This document shows positions 25,222 to 34,497 of a stretch of DNA of 64,000 nucleotides, one piece after another (the stretch's first letter is position 1; each line of letters starts with the position of its first letter). The stretch covers positions 1 through 64,000 of the forward strand of contig CAXHEX010000024.1 in the NCBI GenBank assembly GCA_964016105.1. The letters are read 5' to 3'. The translations under genes and the position numbers were made by a program. Source of the DNA: Ketobacter sp964016105. Its GTDB lineage: Bacteria > Pseudomonadota > Gammaproteobacteria > Pseudomonadales > Ketobacteraceae. The notes below the pieces were generated by a model. That model had not been told where the DNA came from and ran no database searches. It was given only the letters and a program-made list of their open reading frames with translations.

Positions 25222-25554
25222 TTAATAGCCAAAGCAGCCCGAGCTAATCGCGGACCAAAATTGCTTTTCTTTATAATCTGATACATTCAGATAAGTCATA
25301 TCCGCTATCCTTTGGATAACCGATCTGGTGATAGCTGGAATTTTCGCCATGGTCTTAGCCATACCTTCAAAATCAGTAGAGTTTAGGGATATTGTCATCT
25401 CCATCATACCATTACCAACGAATATATTGGCCCAGGTACCATAGCCAATGGTTTTTATGAGTAAATCACCTAACTCTCTTTTCTGCCGTATCTCCTCAAT
25501 GGCTTCTAGGCTAATTTGACTGAATTTTAAGTTGTCTATATCGGGGCATTCCAT
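25222..25554 (-). CDS. Hypothetical protein
   Basis: 110 residues when started at the ATG at 25554, which has AGGA about nine bases upstream. Longer in-frame starts exist but would overlap the end of the peptidase gene. Charged N-terminus, then a moderately hydrophobic middle (IKTIGYGTWANIFVGNG). No domain recognised. Placed between the peptidase and the lipoprotein, in the same direction. Confidence 0.55.
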   Translation of the reverse strand: MECPDIDNLKFSQISLEAIEEIRQKRELGDLLIKTIGYGTWANIFVGNGMMEMTISLNSTDFEGMAKTMAKIPAITRSVIQRIADMTYLNVSDYKEKQFWSAISSGCFGY

Positions 25555-25612
25555 TTTCTTGTTCCTATATGGCTTGCCTATGTAGACCGTGATTGCGCAA
25601 GTATTTCCTTGA

Positions 25613-26290
25613 TTACTGTTTGCATGGAACATCGAAGTCAACATGATAGTGTTCGTCGTGCCTGACCCAGGACCGCTTCGTTGAGAATTGGACATGTCCC
25701 TTCAGGTATTCAGCGTATTGGGTTCTGTATAGATTGGGTTGCAATTTTGGGTCGAAAATCACTCTACGTAAGTCGTGGCCATGTTTTTTGGCTTGCTTAT
25801 GTAACGCTACAATATGAGCCGCCATGGCATCGTAATCAATGTACATCCCTTTAAAGTGATCGTTTGTATCAAACTCGATATTGTATCCGAACTTATTCCA
25901 AGGGTTGGTGGGCAAGTGGACGGATTTTTCGTTCTTGTTTTTCACCGGAGTTGTAAAATCCACTGAAAGTCCATTTTTGTGGGTTTTATGAGGTTTGAAA
26001 GTGCCACCCTCTTTGAATCCCGTTTCTGCGTATTTGTAGACTTTTTGCGGTTGCTCCGTTTCTAAGTCCTTGTAGGCGGATACGATAATATCTCGAACTG
26101 TCGAATGAACATAGGTCCGACCCGCTAAGCTTGCCGTCCTACTGTAGCTTACGTAGTTTTTTCCTGCAGAGGGTAACTTCACACCATTAGACAGGCTTCC
26201 ATTGGAAGTTGTTCCAAAGCATGTACTGGTCTCAGCCCGGCTCAATAGTGGAGACAGAAGTATGATGACTATAAGAAGTTTCATATTCAT
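25613..26290 (-). CDS. MepA-like LAS-family metallopeptidase, secreted
   Basis: A 225-residue protein with a signal peptide (residues 1-19). The zinc-site pattern of the LAS peptidases (MepA/VanX/DD-carboxypeptidase fold) is visible: His104-x6-Asp111 (THKNGLSVDF) and His214-x-His216 (DEHYHVDF). Such enzymes cut peptide cross-links in peptidoglycan. It resembles penicillin-insensitive murein endopeptidase, but overall similarity seems low, so the exact bond cut is uncertain. It precedes two small envelope genes and follows the NYN gene on the same strand. An accessory muralytic role is likely. Confidence 0.72.
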   Translation of the reverse strand: MNMKLLIVIILLSPLLSRAETSTCFGTTSNGSLSNGVKLPSAGKNYVSYSRTASLAGRTYVHSTVRDIIVSAYKDLETEQPQKVYKYAETGFKEGGTFKPHKTHKNGLSVDFTTPVKNKNEKSVHLPTNPWNKFGYNIEFDTNDHFKGMYIDYDAMAAHIVALHKQAKKHGHDLRRVIFDPKLQPNLYRTQYAEYLKGHVQFSTKRSWVRHDEHYHVDFDVPCKQ

Positions 26291-26317
26291 TTGATACCAG
26301 AATTTAGGGCTACTTGC

Positions 26318-27046
26318 TCACTTGCGTGCATCTTTGATATACATCGCCTTTCCGTCATTTCGCATATCAATATCAAAAAGCTCTGTAGCACGGACCAAAT
26401 CCCCCAGCTTTTTGTAGCCGTAGTTGATTGCAGAAAAGGAGCTGTTGTTTGAAATATAGTGACCCACACGGCCCATGTGCGCCCAACCATCATCTTCCGA
26501 TGTTTGCTCCACAGCGGTTCTGAGTAGTCTGACCAGAGCCGTGTCTTTTCTTAACTCGTTTCGACCCTTAACTTCCCGTATGACCGATACGCAGGGTTTT
26601 GCATCTTCCATGGATATGAGGTTTTCTATATAGATAAAGGGCGAGCAGGCATCGACAAAGGGTTGGGGTGTTTTTCTTTCCCCAAAACCATACACAGGCA
26701 ATCCACTTTCAAGAATTCTCAAAACCAGAGGCGTAAAATCACTATCGCTGGTCATCAAAGCAAAAGCATCGACGTTTCCACTGTATAGTAGATCCATCGC
26801 GTCAATGATCATGGCTGCGTCGGTTGCATTTTTCCCTTTAGTATAGGCGAACTGCTGCATTGGCCTAATAGCATGGGGGTGAAGCCGGTCTATCCATCCC
26901 GATAAAGATGAGTTATTCCAATCGCCGTGCGCATGCCTGACATTAACAGTTCCGGATTTTGCTAGTTCTTCAAGCACACCTTCAATCGCATTGTGACTGA
27001 CATTATCACAATCTATTAGAAGTGCTATCCGCTTTGGTTTTGACAT
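26318..27046 (-). CDS. NYN domain protein with C-terminal OST-HTH (LOTUS)
   Basis: A 242-residue protein. Residues about 5-145 form a NYN (LabA/DUF88-type) PIN-like nuclease domain with LLIDCDN near 9-15, AMIID and LMTSDSDFTPL, which supply the acidic metal-binding residues. Residues about 165-240 look like an OST-HTH/LOTUS domain that binds RNA. It is therefore a candidate RNA-processing nuclease. AGGAG lies six bases before the ATG. Members of this family occur in housekeeping and in accessory regions; here the neighbours are accessory. Confidence 0.8.
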   Translation of the reverse strand: MSKPKRIALLIDCDNVSHNAIEGVLEELAKSGTVNVRHAHGDWNNSSLSGWIDRLHPHAIRPMQQFAYTKGKNATDAAMIIDAMDLLYSGNVDAFALMTSDSDFTPLVLRILESGLPVYGFGERKTPQPFVDACSPFIYIENLISMEDAKPCVSVIREVKGRNELRKDTALVRLLRTAVEQTSEDDGWAHMGRVGHYISNNSSFSAINYGYKKLGDLVRATELFDIDMRNDGKAMYIKDARK

Positions 27047-27215
27047 CGATCGCTCCTATAGTGGGTGATAATATAGTTGTTGCGCTTTTCTCTTCTTTCA
27101 GGCTATTAACGACCGCCGAGACCAAACTAGAATTCCATTCTAACTGCGTTTCTGATGTTAAAGTACGCTTCATAAGTCATTCAATAGGTCAAATTATCAA
27201 GGTTGAGGTTAATTA

Positions 27216-27554
27216 ATGCTCAGGCCGATATTGGTATCTTTATTGCTCGCGGCATGCTCTGTCAACGGGGCCACCTTCCAAAAGGTGACTCATCAAGAAA
27301 AAATTTTGGCTACTGATGTGTCCAGTTGCTCGGAGAACAGTAACAGTACGCTCGATGTCTTCTTTACTAATACTGGTATTGCCAAGCTTGGGCGAGTTAT
27401 GGATGAAGGCAATACGGTAGTCAACATTATCATCGATGGGCAGTTGATCGCATCCGTGGTTCTTCCTAACGCCATGGAAGACACAAGCCACTTTCGATTT
27501 TCAGTATCAGACCCTAAAATGCTAGCGGACCATTTTGGTTGTAAGATGAAGTAA
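27216..27554 (+). CDS. Hypothetical lipoprotein
   Basis: 112 residues with a short type II signal peptide (lipobox LAAC, Cys near 14). The rest is predicted mainly beta, with one more pair of cysteines (Cys38 and Cys near 108) that could form a disulfide. A GAGG site precedes the ATG. No known domain. Divergent from the NYN gene. Confidence 0.6.
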   Translation: MLRPILVSLLLAACSVNGATFQKVTHQEKILATDVSSCSENSNSTLDVFFTNTGIAKLGRVMDEGNTVVNIIIDGQLIASVVLPNAMEDTSHFRFSVSDPKMLADHFGCKMK

Positions 27555-27803
27555 CAACGGGCGTTGGCTTGACTTAAAAAGGGGCATATCTTACTTGTTA
27601 AGTTTACGTAACCCTTGCTGCAATTCTATTGTCAGTTTTTACGGCGCACTGCCCTTCGCGTATTCGCATGCGAGTAATTGATTTGGATTACCCACAATCC
27701 CTGATTGCCGGTATTCGTATTAACCATAGAAGAGGTGAAGAAGCAGACACCACTTGCTCCGTGCTTATTACATGAAAGATATGATTAAAAGGTAGGGGGG
27801 ATT

Positions 27804-27880
27804 TGGTCGGAGTGAAAGGATTTGAACCTTCGACCCCCGCCTCCCGAAGACGGTGCTCTACCAAGCTGAGCTACACTCCG
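27804..27880 (-). tRNA. tRNA-Pro (CGG)
   Basis: A 77-nt cloverleaf on the minus strand. The acceptor stem pairs CGGAGTG with CACTCCG, the anticodon arm is CCGTC-TTCGGGA-GGCGG with anticodon CGG, the T arm carries GGTTCAAATCC, and the 3' CCA is encoded. The body resembles E. coli tRNA-Pro(CGG). It lies 10 nt upstream (lower-coordinate side) of the end of ispB on the same strand. Confidence 0.95.
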
Positions 27881-27889
27881 ATCTTGCCG

Positions 27890-28858
27890 TTAGCGGTCGC
27901 GCTTAACGGCTAAGTCACACAGGGCCAGTAAGGCTTCTTTATAAACTGAATATTCGATTTGGCCAAGGGCCTGCTTAGCCAGATCCGCCTGCTCATTGGC
28001 TTTAGCTATGGTGTAGTCTAAGGCGCCACAGTTTCTAACGGTTTGGGTAATGGTCTCGATTTGATCCAGTCCGCCGTGGGTGATGGCTTTGCGAATTTGG
28101 TCCACTTGGGGTTGGTCAGCGTTGGCCATGGCGTAGATGAGGGGTAGGGTGGGTTTGCCTTCCGCCAAGTCGTCTCCCACGTTCTTGCCCATATCTTCTG
28201 CGCTGCCAGTGTAATCCAGTACGTCATCGATCAGTTGAAACGCGCAGCCTAGGTGGTCAGCGTATTTGGCAAAGGCCATTTCTACATCTTCGCTGGGGTT
28301 CGCCAGTACGGCCCCTGATTGGGCGGACGCCTCAAACATCTTTGCTGTTTTGTAGCGAATCACTTCCATATATTGTGCTTCGCTGGTGTCTGGGTTTTTG
28401 CAGTTGATCAGCTGCATCACCTCGCCTTCGGCAATCAGATTGGTGGCTTGGGACAGGATCTGCAATATGCGCATATTGCCTACGTTCACTACCATCTCGA
28501 AAGCTCGGGAGATCAGGAAGTCGCCCACCAGGATGCTGGGGGCGTTGCCCCACACCTCATTGGCACTGGCTTTGCCTCGGCGCAGGGCAGATTCATCCAC
28601 CACATCGTCGTGTAACAGGGTGGCTGTGTGCAGGAATTCCACAACAGCTGCTACATCTATATGTTGAGTACCGTTGTAACCCAGGGCTCGAGCGCTAAGC
28701 AGGCAGACCAGTGGCCGCAAACGCTTACCGCCACTATCAATGATGTAGTTTCCAATTTCCTTTATAAGTGGAACGTGAGTATGCAACTGATTGAAAATAA
28801 AATGATTTACTTCCTTGAAGTCATTCTCAACTACAGCGGAAATGGCTTTAAAATCCAT
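27890..28858 (-). CDS. ispB: Octaprenyl diphosphate synthase
   Basis: A 322-residue trans-prenyltransferase that makes the side-chain diphosphate of ubiquinone. The first Asp-rich motif is LLHDDVVDES near residue 82 and the second QLIDDVLDYTG near 208. Length and the position opposite rplU-rpmA match ispB of other gammaproteobacteria. Chain length (C40 or C45) cannot be told by eye. Confidence 0.93.
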   Translation of the reverse strand: MDFKAISAVVENDFKEVNHFIFNQLHTHVPLIKEIGNYIIDSGGKRLRPLVCLLSARALGYNGTQHIDVAAVVEFLHTATLLHDDVVDESALRRGKASANEVWGNAPSILVGDFLISRAFEMVVNVGNMRILQILSQATNLIAEGEVMQLINCKNPDTSEAQYMEVIRYKTAKMFEASAQSGAVLANPSEDVEMAFAKYADHLGCAFQLIDDVLDYTGSAEDMGKNVGDDLAEGKPTLPLIYAMANADQPQVDQIRKAITHGGLDQIETITQTVRNCGALDYTIAKANEQADLAKQALGQIEYSVYKEALLALCDLAVKRDR

Positions 28859-29141
28859 AAAATAAAGTGACCGTGAGGGGTGCCTTATAGCTGGCCCAAA
28901 AAAACAGTGATATTGCTAGGAATGCTATGGATGGTGGCAGGGGGTGTCAAGCTAAAGACTTGATTTTGAAGAGCTCGCAGGTGGCTAATATGTTTTGAAT
29001 AGGGATGTGGGGTTTTGGCTTGCGTAGGGGTGTGCTTTCCCTTACAATTGCGCCCCCTGTGACCTGATGCAGGTTATTTAGGTCAGAAAGAATTTAGCAC
29101 ACTATACTGATGCTTCTAAAGAGAAGCGGTTGGAGTCAGCA

Positions 29142-29453
29142 ATGTACGCGGTTTTCGTAAGTGGTGGCAAGCAGCACCGGGTCGCTGAAGGCGACGTGGT
29201 TAAGCTGGAATTGATTGATGCCGAACCCGGCTCAGCCATCGAGTTTGATCAGGTTTTATTGGTTGCCAATGGCGACGACGTTAAGATTGGTGCGCCGGTA
29301 GTTGAAGGCGGTAAAGTTCAGGCCGAAGTGGTAACCCACGGCCGTGGCGATAAAGTGAACATCATCAAGTTCCGTCGTCGTAAGCACCATCGTAAGCAAA
29401 TGGGCCACCGTCAGTACTTCACCGAGGTGAAGATCACGGGTATCAACGCCTAA
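29142..29453 (+). CDS. rplU: 50S ribosomal protein L21
   Basis: A 103-residue ribosomal protein starting MYAVFVSGGKQHRV, the usual L21 start. The C-terminal basic stretch (RRRKHHRKQMGHRQ) is the rRNA-binding L21 signature. I use the ATG at 29142, which has TTGGAG upstream, instead of the TTG at 29130. First gene of rplU-rpmA; a TATACT at 29103-29108 may be its -10 element. Confidence 0.97.
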   Translation: MYAVFVSGGKQHRVAEGDVVKLELIDAEPGSAIEFDQVLLVANGDDVKIGAPVVEGGKVQAEVVTHGRGDKVNIIKFRRRKHHRKQMGHRQYFTEVKITGINA

Positions 29454-29473
29454 TCTAATTAAGGAGTAGCACA

Positions 29474-29734
29474 ATGGCTCACAAAAAAGCGGGTGGTAGT
29501 ACCCGGAACGGTCGCGATTCAGAAAGTAAGCGCCTTGGTGTTAAGCGCTACGGTGGTCAGTTGGTTAAAGCCGGCAACATTATCGTTCGTCAGCGTGGCA
29601 CCCAGTTCCACTCAGGCCCTAATACTGGTCTTGGTAAAGACCACACTATCTTCGCCAAAGTTGATGGCGTAGTTAAGTTTGATATTAAAGGCCCAAAGAA
29701 CCGCAAGTATATCTCCATCGAGCCAGTAGCCTAA
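29474..29734 (+). CDS. rpmA: 50S ribosomal protein L27
   Basis: 86 residues starting MAHKKAGGSTRNGRDS, the highly conserved L27 N-terminus that reaches the peptidyl-transferase centre. AAGGAG lies upstream, and the gene follows rplU by 20 nt in the standard order. Confidence 0.98.
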   Translation: MAHKKAGGSTRNGRDSESKRLGVKRYGGQLVKAGNIIVRQRGTQFHSGPNTGLGKDHTIFAKVDGVVKFDIKGPKNRKYISIEPVA

Positions 29735-29764
29735 GAAACTACTGCTTGAATTATGGTGATACTG

Positions 29765-29789
29765 AGCCCCGCCACTGGTGGGGCTTTTT
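29765..29789 (+). terminator. Terminator after rpmA
   Basis: A 9-bp stem (AGCCCC-GCC / GGT-GGGGCT, one wobble) is followed directly by TTTTT. It separates rplU-rpmA from obgE. Confidence 0.88.
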
Positions 29790-29859
29790 GCGTTGTGGTC
29801 GATTTCGTTTTACCTTATTCCCTGTTTGTACTTTTCCTTAATATTTGGAGTTGCTAGCC

Positions 29860-31047
29860 ATGAAATTCGTAGATGAAGCTGCGGTGCGCGTTGAAGCCGG
29901 TGATGGCGGCAACGGCTGTTTGAGCTTCCGCCGGGAAAAGTACGTGGAATTTGGTGGCCCCGACGGTGGTAATGGTGGTGTCGGCGGCAGTGTGGTACTG
30001 GTGGCAGATAGCGGCCTGAACACTCTGGTGGATTATCGTTACGAGCGCTTATTCAAGGCCCCGCGGGGCGAAGGTGGTTCTGGGCGCAATTGCACGGGCG
30101 CCAGCGGTGATGATCTGATTATGAGGTTGCCGGTGGGCACCACCATCATTGATGAAGATACCGAAGAAGTGCTGGGTGATCTGGTTAAGGATGGCGATCG
30201 CTTTGTGGTGGCAAAAGGTGGTCGTGGTGGTTTGGGTAATACCTGTTTTAAGTCCAGCACCAATCGAGCTCCCCGTAAAACCACCCCGGGCACGGAAGGG
30301 GAAAAACGCAACTTGCGCTTTGAGTTAAAAGTATTGGCGGATATCGGTTTGTTGGGTATGCCCAATGCCGGCAAGTCCACATTGATTCGGGCCGTGTCTG
30401 CCGCCAAGCCTAAGGTGGCGGATTACCCCTTTACCACATTGGTGCCCAATTTGGGCGTGGTAAAGGTGGATCGTTTACGCAGTTTTGTCATGGCGGACAT
30501 TCCCGGTCTGATAGAGGGTGCCGCTGAAGGTGCTGGTCTGGGCATTCGGTTTCTAAAGCATTTGGCTCGCTGCCGAATATTGCTCCATGTGGTGGATATC
30601 GCTCCCTGGGATCAAACCGATCCCGTTGAGTCCATTGATGCCATCGCTGGGGAGTTGCAACTATTCAGCCCTGCGCTGGCGGAGAGAGAGCGTTGGTTGG
30701 TTCTGAATAAGCTGGATTTGCTGCCTACGGATGAGGCGGAGGCTCGTTGCCAGGAAATTGTTGACCAGTTGGAATGGGATGGGCCGCTATTCAAGATTTC
30801 TGCAGCCAACGGCGAAGGCACCAAAGAGTTGGTGTTCGCCATCATGAATCATTTGGAGGAATTGGATCAGCGCATGGCAGCTGACGAAGAATTTGCTGCT
30901 CAGGAAATGGAGTCCCGCCGTAAGCTGGAAGAAGAAGCCCGACAAAAGATTCAGCAATACAAAGAAGAGCGTCGCCGCCAGCGGGCGGGACAGGACGACG
31001 ATGATGATGACGACCACGATATGGAAGTGGTCTATGCCCCTCACTAG
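29860..31047 (+). CDS. obgE: Obg family GTPase
   Basis: A 395-residue essential GTPase involved in 50S ribosome maturation and stress control. The Gly-rich Obg fold covers residues 1-158; the G domain has GMPNAGKST, DYPFTT, ADIPGLIEGA and NKLD. The tail is charged and Asp-rich (seven Asp near the end). The ATG at 29860 gives the standard MKFVDEA start; an in-frame ATG 15 nt upstream is less likely. Confidence 0.97.
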   Translation: MKFVDEAAVRVEAGDGGNGCLSFRREKYVEFGGPDGGNGGVGGSVVLVADSGLNTLVDYRYERLFKAPRGEGGSGRNCTGASGDDLIMRLPVGTTIIDEDTEEVLGDLVKDGDRFVVAKGGRGGLGNTCFKSSTNRAPRKTTPGTEGEKRNLRFELKVLADIGLLGMPNAGKSTLIRAVSAAKPKVADYPFTTLVPNLGVVKVDRLRSFVMADIPGLIEGAAEGAGLGIRFLKHLARCRILLHVVDIAPWDQTDPVESIDAIAGELQLFSPALAERERWLVLNKLDLLPTDEAEARCQEIVDQLEWDGPLFKISAANGEGTKELVFAIMNHLEELDQRMAADEEFAAQEMESRRKLEEEARQKIQQYKEERRRQRAGQDDDDDDDHDMEVVYAPH

Positions 31048-31073
31048 GCTGCGCGGTAGTAATTAAGAGATTT

Positions 31074-32243
31074 ATGCAAAGTCCTATTCAAAGTACAGCT
31101 CAAAGGTCTATGGATATAAAAGAACAACGTAGCAGGATCACCCGCAGTCAGCGTTGGGTGGTGAAGATTGGCAGTGCCTTGCTTACCAATAATGGAGAGG
31201 GGCTGGATCGCAATGCCATCACCGGCTGGGTGCATCAGTTGGCGGAGCTGCGTCAGCAAGGGGTGGAAGTGGTCTTGATATCTTCTGGCGCGGTGGCAGA
31301 GGGGATGTCTCGTCTGGGTTGGGCCAGTCGCCCAAAAGATATGCACGACCTGCAGGCCGCCGCCGCAGTAGGGCAAATGGGTTTGGCGCAAGCCTGGGAG
31401 CAGGCATTTCAGCGCCACAGTGTCCACACCGCTCAGGTGCTGGTGACCCACGACGATCTGTCCGATCGCAAGCGCTACCTCAATGCCAGAAACACCTTGC
31501 TCTCCCTGATCAGCCACGGTGTGGTGCCGGTGGTGAACGAGAACGACACGGTGGTTACTGATGAAATTCGCTTTGGTGACAATGACACCTTGGGGGCATT
31601 GGTGACTAATCTGGTGGAAGCGGATCTGCTGGTAATTCTAACGGATCAAGACGGCATGTTCGATTCCGATCCTCGCAGTAATCCCAATGCCAAACTCATT
31701 GAGCTGGCTGCTGCTACTGATCCCGCTTTGGAAAAAATGGCCAGCGGCAGTGGCGGTGTGCTGGGGCGGGGTGGAATGGCTACCAAGCTGCGAGCGGCCC
31801 AGTTGGCGTCCCGTTCCGGTGCCTCAACCTTAATCGCCGGTGGTCGGCTTGATCAGGTGCTAACCCGGGTGAGGAAAAGTGAAAACATCGGTACCTTGCT
31901 GTGTGCGGATCAGAGCCCAGTTGCAGCGCGCAAGCAATGGTTAGCGGGCCACTTACAGATGAAAGGCGTGCTCACTATTGATGATGGAGCCGCCCGCGCG
32001 TTACGGGAAAAGGGTGTGAGTTTGTTGCCTGTTGGCGTAAGGGAAGTGACAGGGAATTTCTCGCGAGGAGATATGGTGTCTCTGGTGGGGCTCGATGGCG
32101 GCACAGTGGCTTGCGGTCTTGTGAACTACAGTGCGGTGGAGGCCCGCCAAATTATGGGGCAGAGCAGCGATGCCATCGCCAACGTGCTGGGTTATGTGGA
32201 TGAGGCTGAGCTGATCCACCGGGATAATCTGGTGTTGGTTTAG
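31074..32243 (+). CDS. proB: Glutamate 5-kinase
   Basis: A 389-residue enzyme that phosphorylates glutamate as the first step of proline synthesis. The amino-acid kinase domain (about 25-275; VVKIGSALLT, VLISSGAVAEG, NENDTV) is followed by a PUA domain (about 295-380). Start at 31074 has AAGAG upstream; the ATG at 31110 is an alternative. Its place after obgE is the standard gammaproteobacterial order. Confidence 0.95.
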   Translation: MQSPIQSTAQRSMDIKEQRSRITRSQRWVVKIGSALLTNNGEGLDRNAITGWVHQLAELRQQGVEVVLISSGAVAEGMSRLGWASRPKDMHDLQAAAAVGQMGLAQAWEQAFQRHSVHTAQVLVTHDDLSDRKRYLNARNTLLSLISHGVVPVVNENDTVVTDEIRFGDNDTLGALVTNLVEADLLVILTDQDGMFDSDPRSNPNAKLIELAAATDPALEKMASGSGGVLGRGGMATKLRAAQLASRSGASTLIAGGRLDQVLTRVRKSENIGTLLCADQSPVAARKQWLAGHLQMKGVLTIDDGAARALREKGVSLLPVGVREVTGNFSRGDMVSLVGLDGGTVACGLVNYSAVEARQIMGQSSDAIANVLGYVDEAELIHRDNLVLV

Positions 32244-32270
32244 TCTGAATAAGCCTTAAAAATCACGCAT

Positions 32271-32298
32271 AAAAAAACCGGCTGATGCCGGCTTTTTT
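32271..32298. terminator. Bidirectional terminator between proB and rpsT
   Basis: CCGGC-TGAT-GCCGG flanked by AAAAAAA on the left and TTTTTT on the right, so it works for both converging genes. Confidence 0.9.
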
Positions 32299-32319
32299 AT
32301 GCAAGCTTAATCTGCGCTC

Positions 32320-32586
32320 TTAGGCGGCAAGATCTTTGATCTGCTTGCTCAGGCGGCTCTTATGACGAGCGGCTTTGTTCTTGTGAATGATGCCTTTGGT
32401 CACCATTCTGTCGATTACTGGCACAGCTGCGGTATAAGCAGTTTGAGCGCCTTCTTTGTTGCCGGCATCGATTTCGGCAATCACTTTCTTGATGGACGTG
32501 CGAACCATGGAGCGCAGACCGGCATTGTGTCTGCGACGCTGCTCAGCCTGGCGTGCACGTTTCTTAGCTGATTTGATGTTAGCCAA
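32320..32586 (-). CDS. rpsT: 30S ribosomal protein S20
   Basis: 88 residues starting MANIKSAKKRARQAE, the typical S20 N-terminus; Lys/Arg/Ala-rich helical protein of the small subunit. A GGAG site precedes the ATG. Divergent from murJ, as in related genomes. Confidence 0.97.
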   Translation of the reverse strand: MANIKSAKKRARQAEQRRRHNAGLRSMVRTSIKKVIAEIDAGNKEGAQTAYTAAVPVIDRMVTKGIIHKNKAARHKSRLSKQIKDLAA

Positions 32587-32812
32587 GGTCTGGCTCCTTT
32601 AAATATGAAACGTCTAAATGAATTAGCGAATAAGTATCGAAATCTCTCAAAGTCTCGTTAAGATTGAGATGTAGCGACAACTTGAATTCGAGGACGCAAG
32701 ATTATTCCTACAACGACCTCCGCTGTCAAGACTTCTGCACTAATTATCAGATTCGATTAGGGAATATTCAGCGCATCCGTATAATGGCGCCATCGAATTG
32801 GGCAGGATGGTT

Positions 32813-34393
32813 ATGAAAGACGATAAATCAGGTCACAAACAGGGGGGCTTGCTTAAATCCACCGGGATTGTCAGCGCCTTCACCATGCTTTCGCGGGTGC
32901 TGGGGCTGGTGCGTGATGTGGTCATAGCCAACTTGTTTGGTGCCGGCGGTGGTGCCGATGCCTTCTTTGTGGCCTTCAAAATTCCCAACTTTTTCAGGCG
33001 GTTATTTGCAGAAGGGGCATTCGCCCAAGCTTTTGTGCCGGTGCTAACGGAATACCGGACCCAGCGCGATTTGGCCCAAGTGCGCATGCTGGTGAGCTAC
33101 ACCGCGGGCACCTTGGGCGGCGTGCTGCTATTGCTGGCTGTTGTCTGTGTCACCTTCGCACCGGCGGTAACCTATGTGTTTGCACCGGGGTTTCATAATC
33201 TGCCAGAGAAGTTCGATCTGGCATCGGACATGTTGCGGCTAACTTTCCCCTATTTGTTGTTGATCTCCATGACTGCATTTATGGGTAGCATACTTAATAG
33301 CTACGGCCGATTTGCCGCCCCCGCGTTGACCCCGGTGTTGCTCAATGTGGTGTTAATTGGGTCGGCCATTTCCCTTACGCCGTTAATGGACCCGCCAGTA
33401 ATGGCCCTTGCCTGGGGGGTGTTGGCTGCTGGTGTGGTGCAAATGGTGTTTCAGCTGCCCTTTATCAAGCAGATTCAAATGCTGACCCGGCCGCGCTGGG
33501 GTTGGCGTGATCCCGGGGTAAAGCGCATCATGAAATTGATGTTGCCAGCGCTGTTCGGCGTGTCTGTGGCACAGATCAATCTTACCCTGGACACCATATT
33601 GGCCTCCTTTTTGGCCGATGGCAGCATCTCTTGGTTGTACTACTCCGATCGGTTGATGGAGCTTCCCTTGGGCGTCTTCGGTATTGCCATTGCTACGGTA
33701 ATCTTGCCCAGCCTGTCACGTAAATACGCCAGCCAATCCCCAGAAGCATTCTCCCATACGTTGGACTGGGCAGTGCGTATGGTGCTGTTAATCGGTGTGC
33801 CGGCCACTTTGGCCTTGGTGGTGTTGGCCAAGCCCATGTTGGTGACCCTGTTTCAATATGGCGCTTTTTCGCCCCAGGACGTGGAGCGGGCCAGCGCCAG
33901 TTTGCAAGCATACAGCGGTGGTCTGTTGGCGTTTATGCTGATTAAGGTGTTGGCACCAGGCTACTTCGCCCGCCAGGACACCAAAACGCCAGTAAAAGTG
34001 GGCATTAAGGCCATGGTGGCCAATATGGTGTTCAATCTGGCACTGATTTTCCCCTTGGCCCACGTGGGGCTGGCCCTGGCCACGTCTCTTTCTGCGGCCA
34101 TGAATGCGGCCATGTTGTACACCGGCCTACGCAAAGATGGCGTCTATCAACCGGATTCAGGCTGGTTGCTCTACCTGATTAAGCTGTCTGTGGCGGCGAT
34201 ACTCATGGTGGTATTTATTTTCTACTTTAATCCAGCTTCGCAACTCTGGCTGGAATGGGATTGGATGCAGCGAACCCTGCAATTAGGCCTGCTAGTGGTT
34301 GGCGGTGGTGCCGTATACTTTGTGGCCCTTTATGTTATGGGTTTACGGCCCCAGCATCTATTGGCACAACGATCCCTGGATGACCCTGACTAG
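32813..34393 (+). CDS. murJ: Lipid II flippase MurJ
   Basis: About 526 residues with some 14 membrane helices, the MOP-superfamily flippase that moves lipid II across the inner membrane for peptidoglycan synthesis. The family motif DAFFVAFKIPNFFRRLFAEGAF lies near residues 45-66 (split here: DAFFVAFKIPN and FRRLFAEGAF). I use the ATG at 32813, with AGGA upstream; the frame is open up to 32798. Followed by ribF. Confidence 0.95.
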   Translation: MKDDKSGHKQGGLLKSTGIVSAFTMLSRVLGLVRDVVIANLFGAGGGADAFFVAFKIPNFFRRLFAEGAFAQAFVPVLTEYRTQRDLAQVRMLVSYTAGTLGGVLLLLAVVCVTFAPAVTYVFAPGFHNLPEKFDLASDMLRLTFPYLLLISMTAFMGSILNSYGRFAAPALTPVLLNVVLIGSAISLTPLMDPPVMALAWGVLAAGVVQMVFQLPFIKQIQMLTRPRWGWRDPGVKRIMKLMLPALFGVSVAQINLTLDTILASFLADGSISWLYYSDRLMELPLGVFGIAIATVILPSLSRKYASQSPEAFSHTLDWAVRMVLLIGVPATLALVVLAKPMLVTLFQYGAFSPQDVERASASLQAYSGGLLAFMLIKVLAPGYFARQDTKTPVKVGIKAMVANMVFNLALIFPLAHVGLALATSLSAAMNAAMLYTGLRKDGVYQPDSGWLLYLIKLSVAAILMVVFIFYFNPASQLWLEWDWMQRTLQLGLLVVGGGAVYFVALYVMGLRPQHLLAQRSLDDPD

Positions 34394-34497
34394 GCCTTTA
34401 TTTGGGTTGCTGATGTGGGCTATTTCAGTTAAATCAGGGTCGTAAGTCCGCTATAATGGGCGGCTTTTGATACGGTAGCGGGTGCAGCGGCGAAGTT

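Noticed and set aside
24253..27880. Genomic island with tRNA attachment site
   Set aside because: No integrase and no repeat of the tRNA 3' end could be found by eye, so it is only reported as a weak observation.
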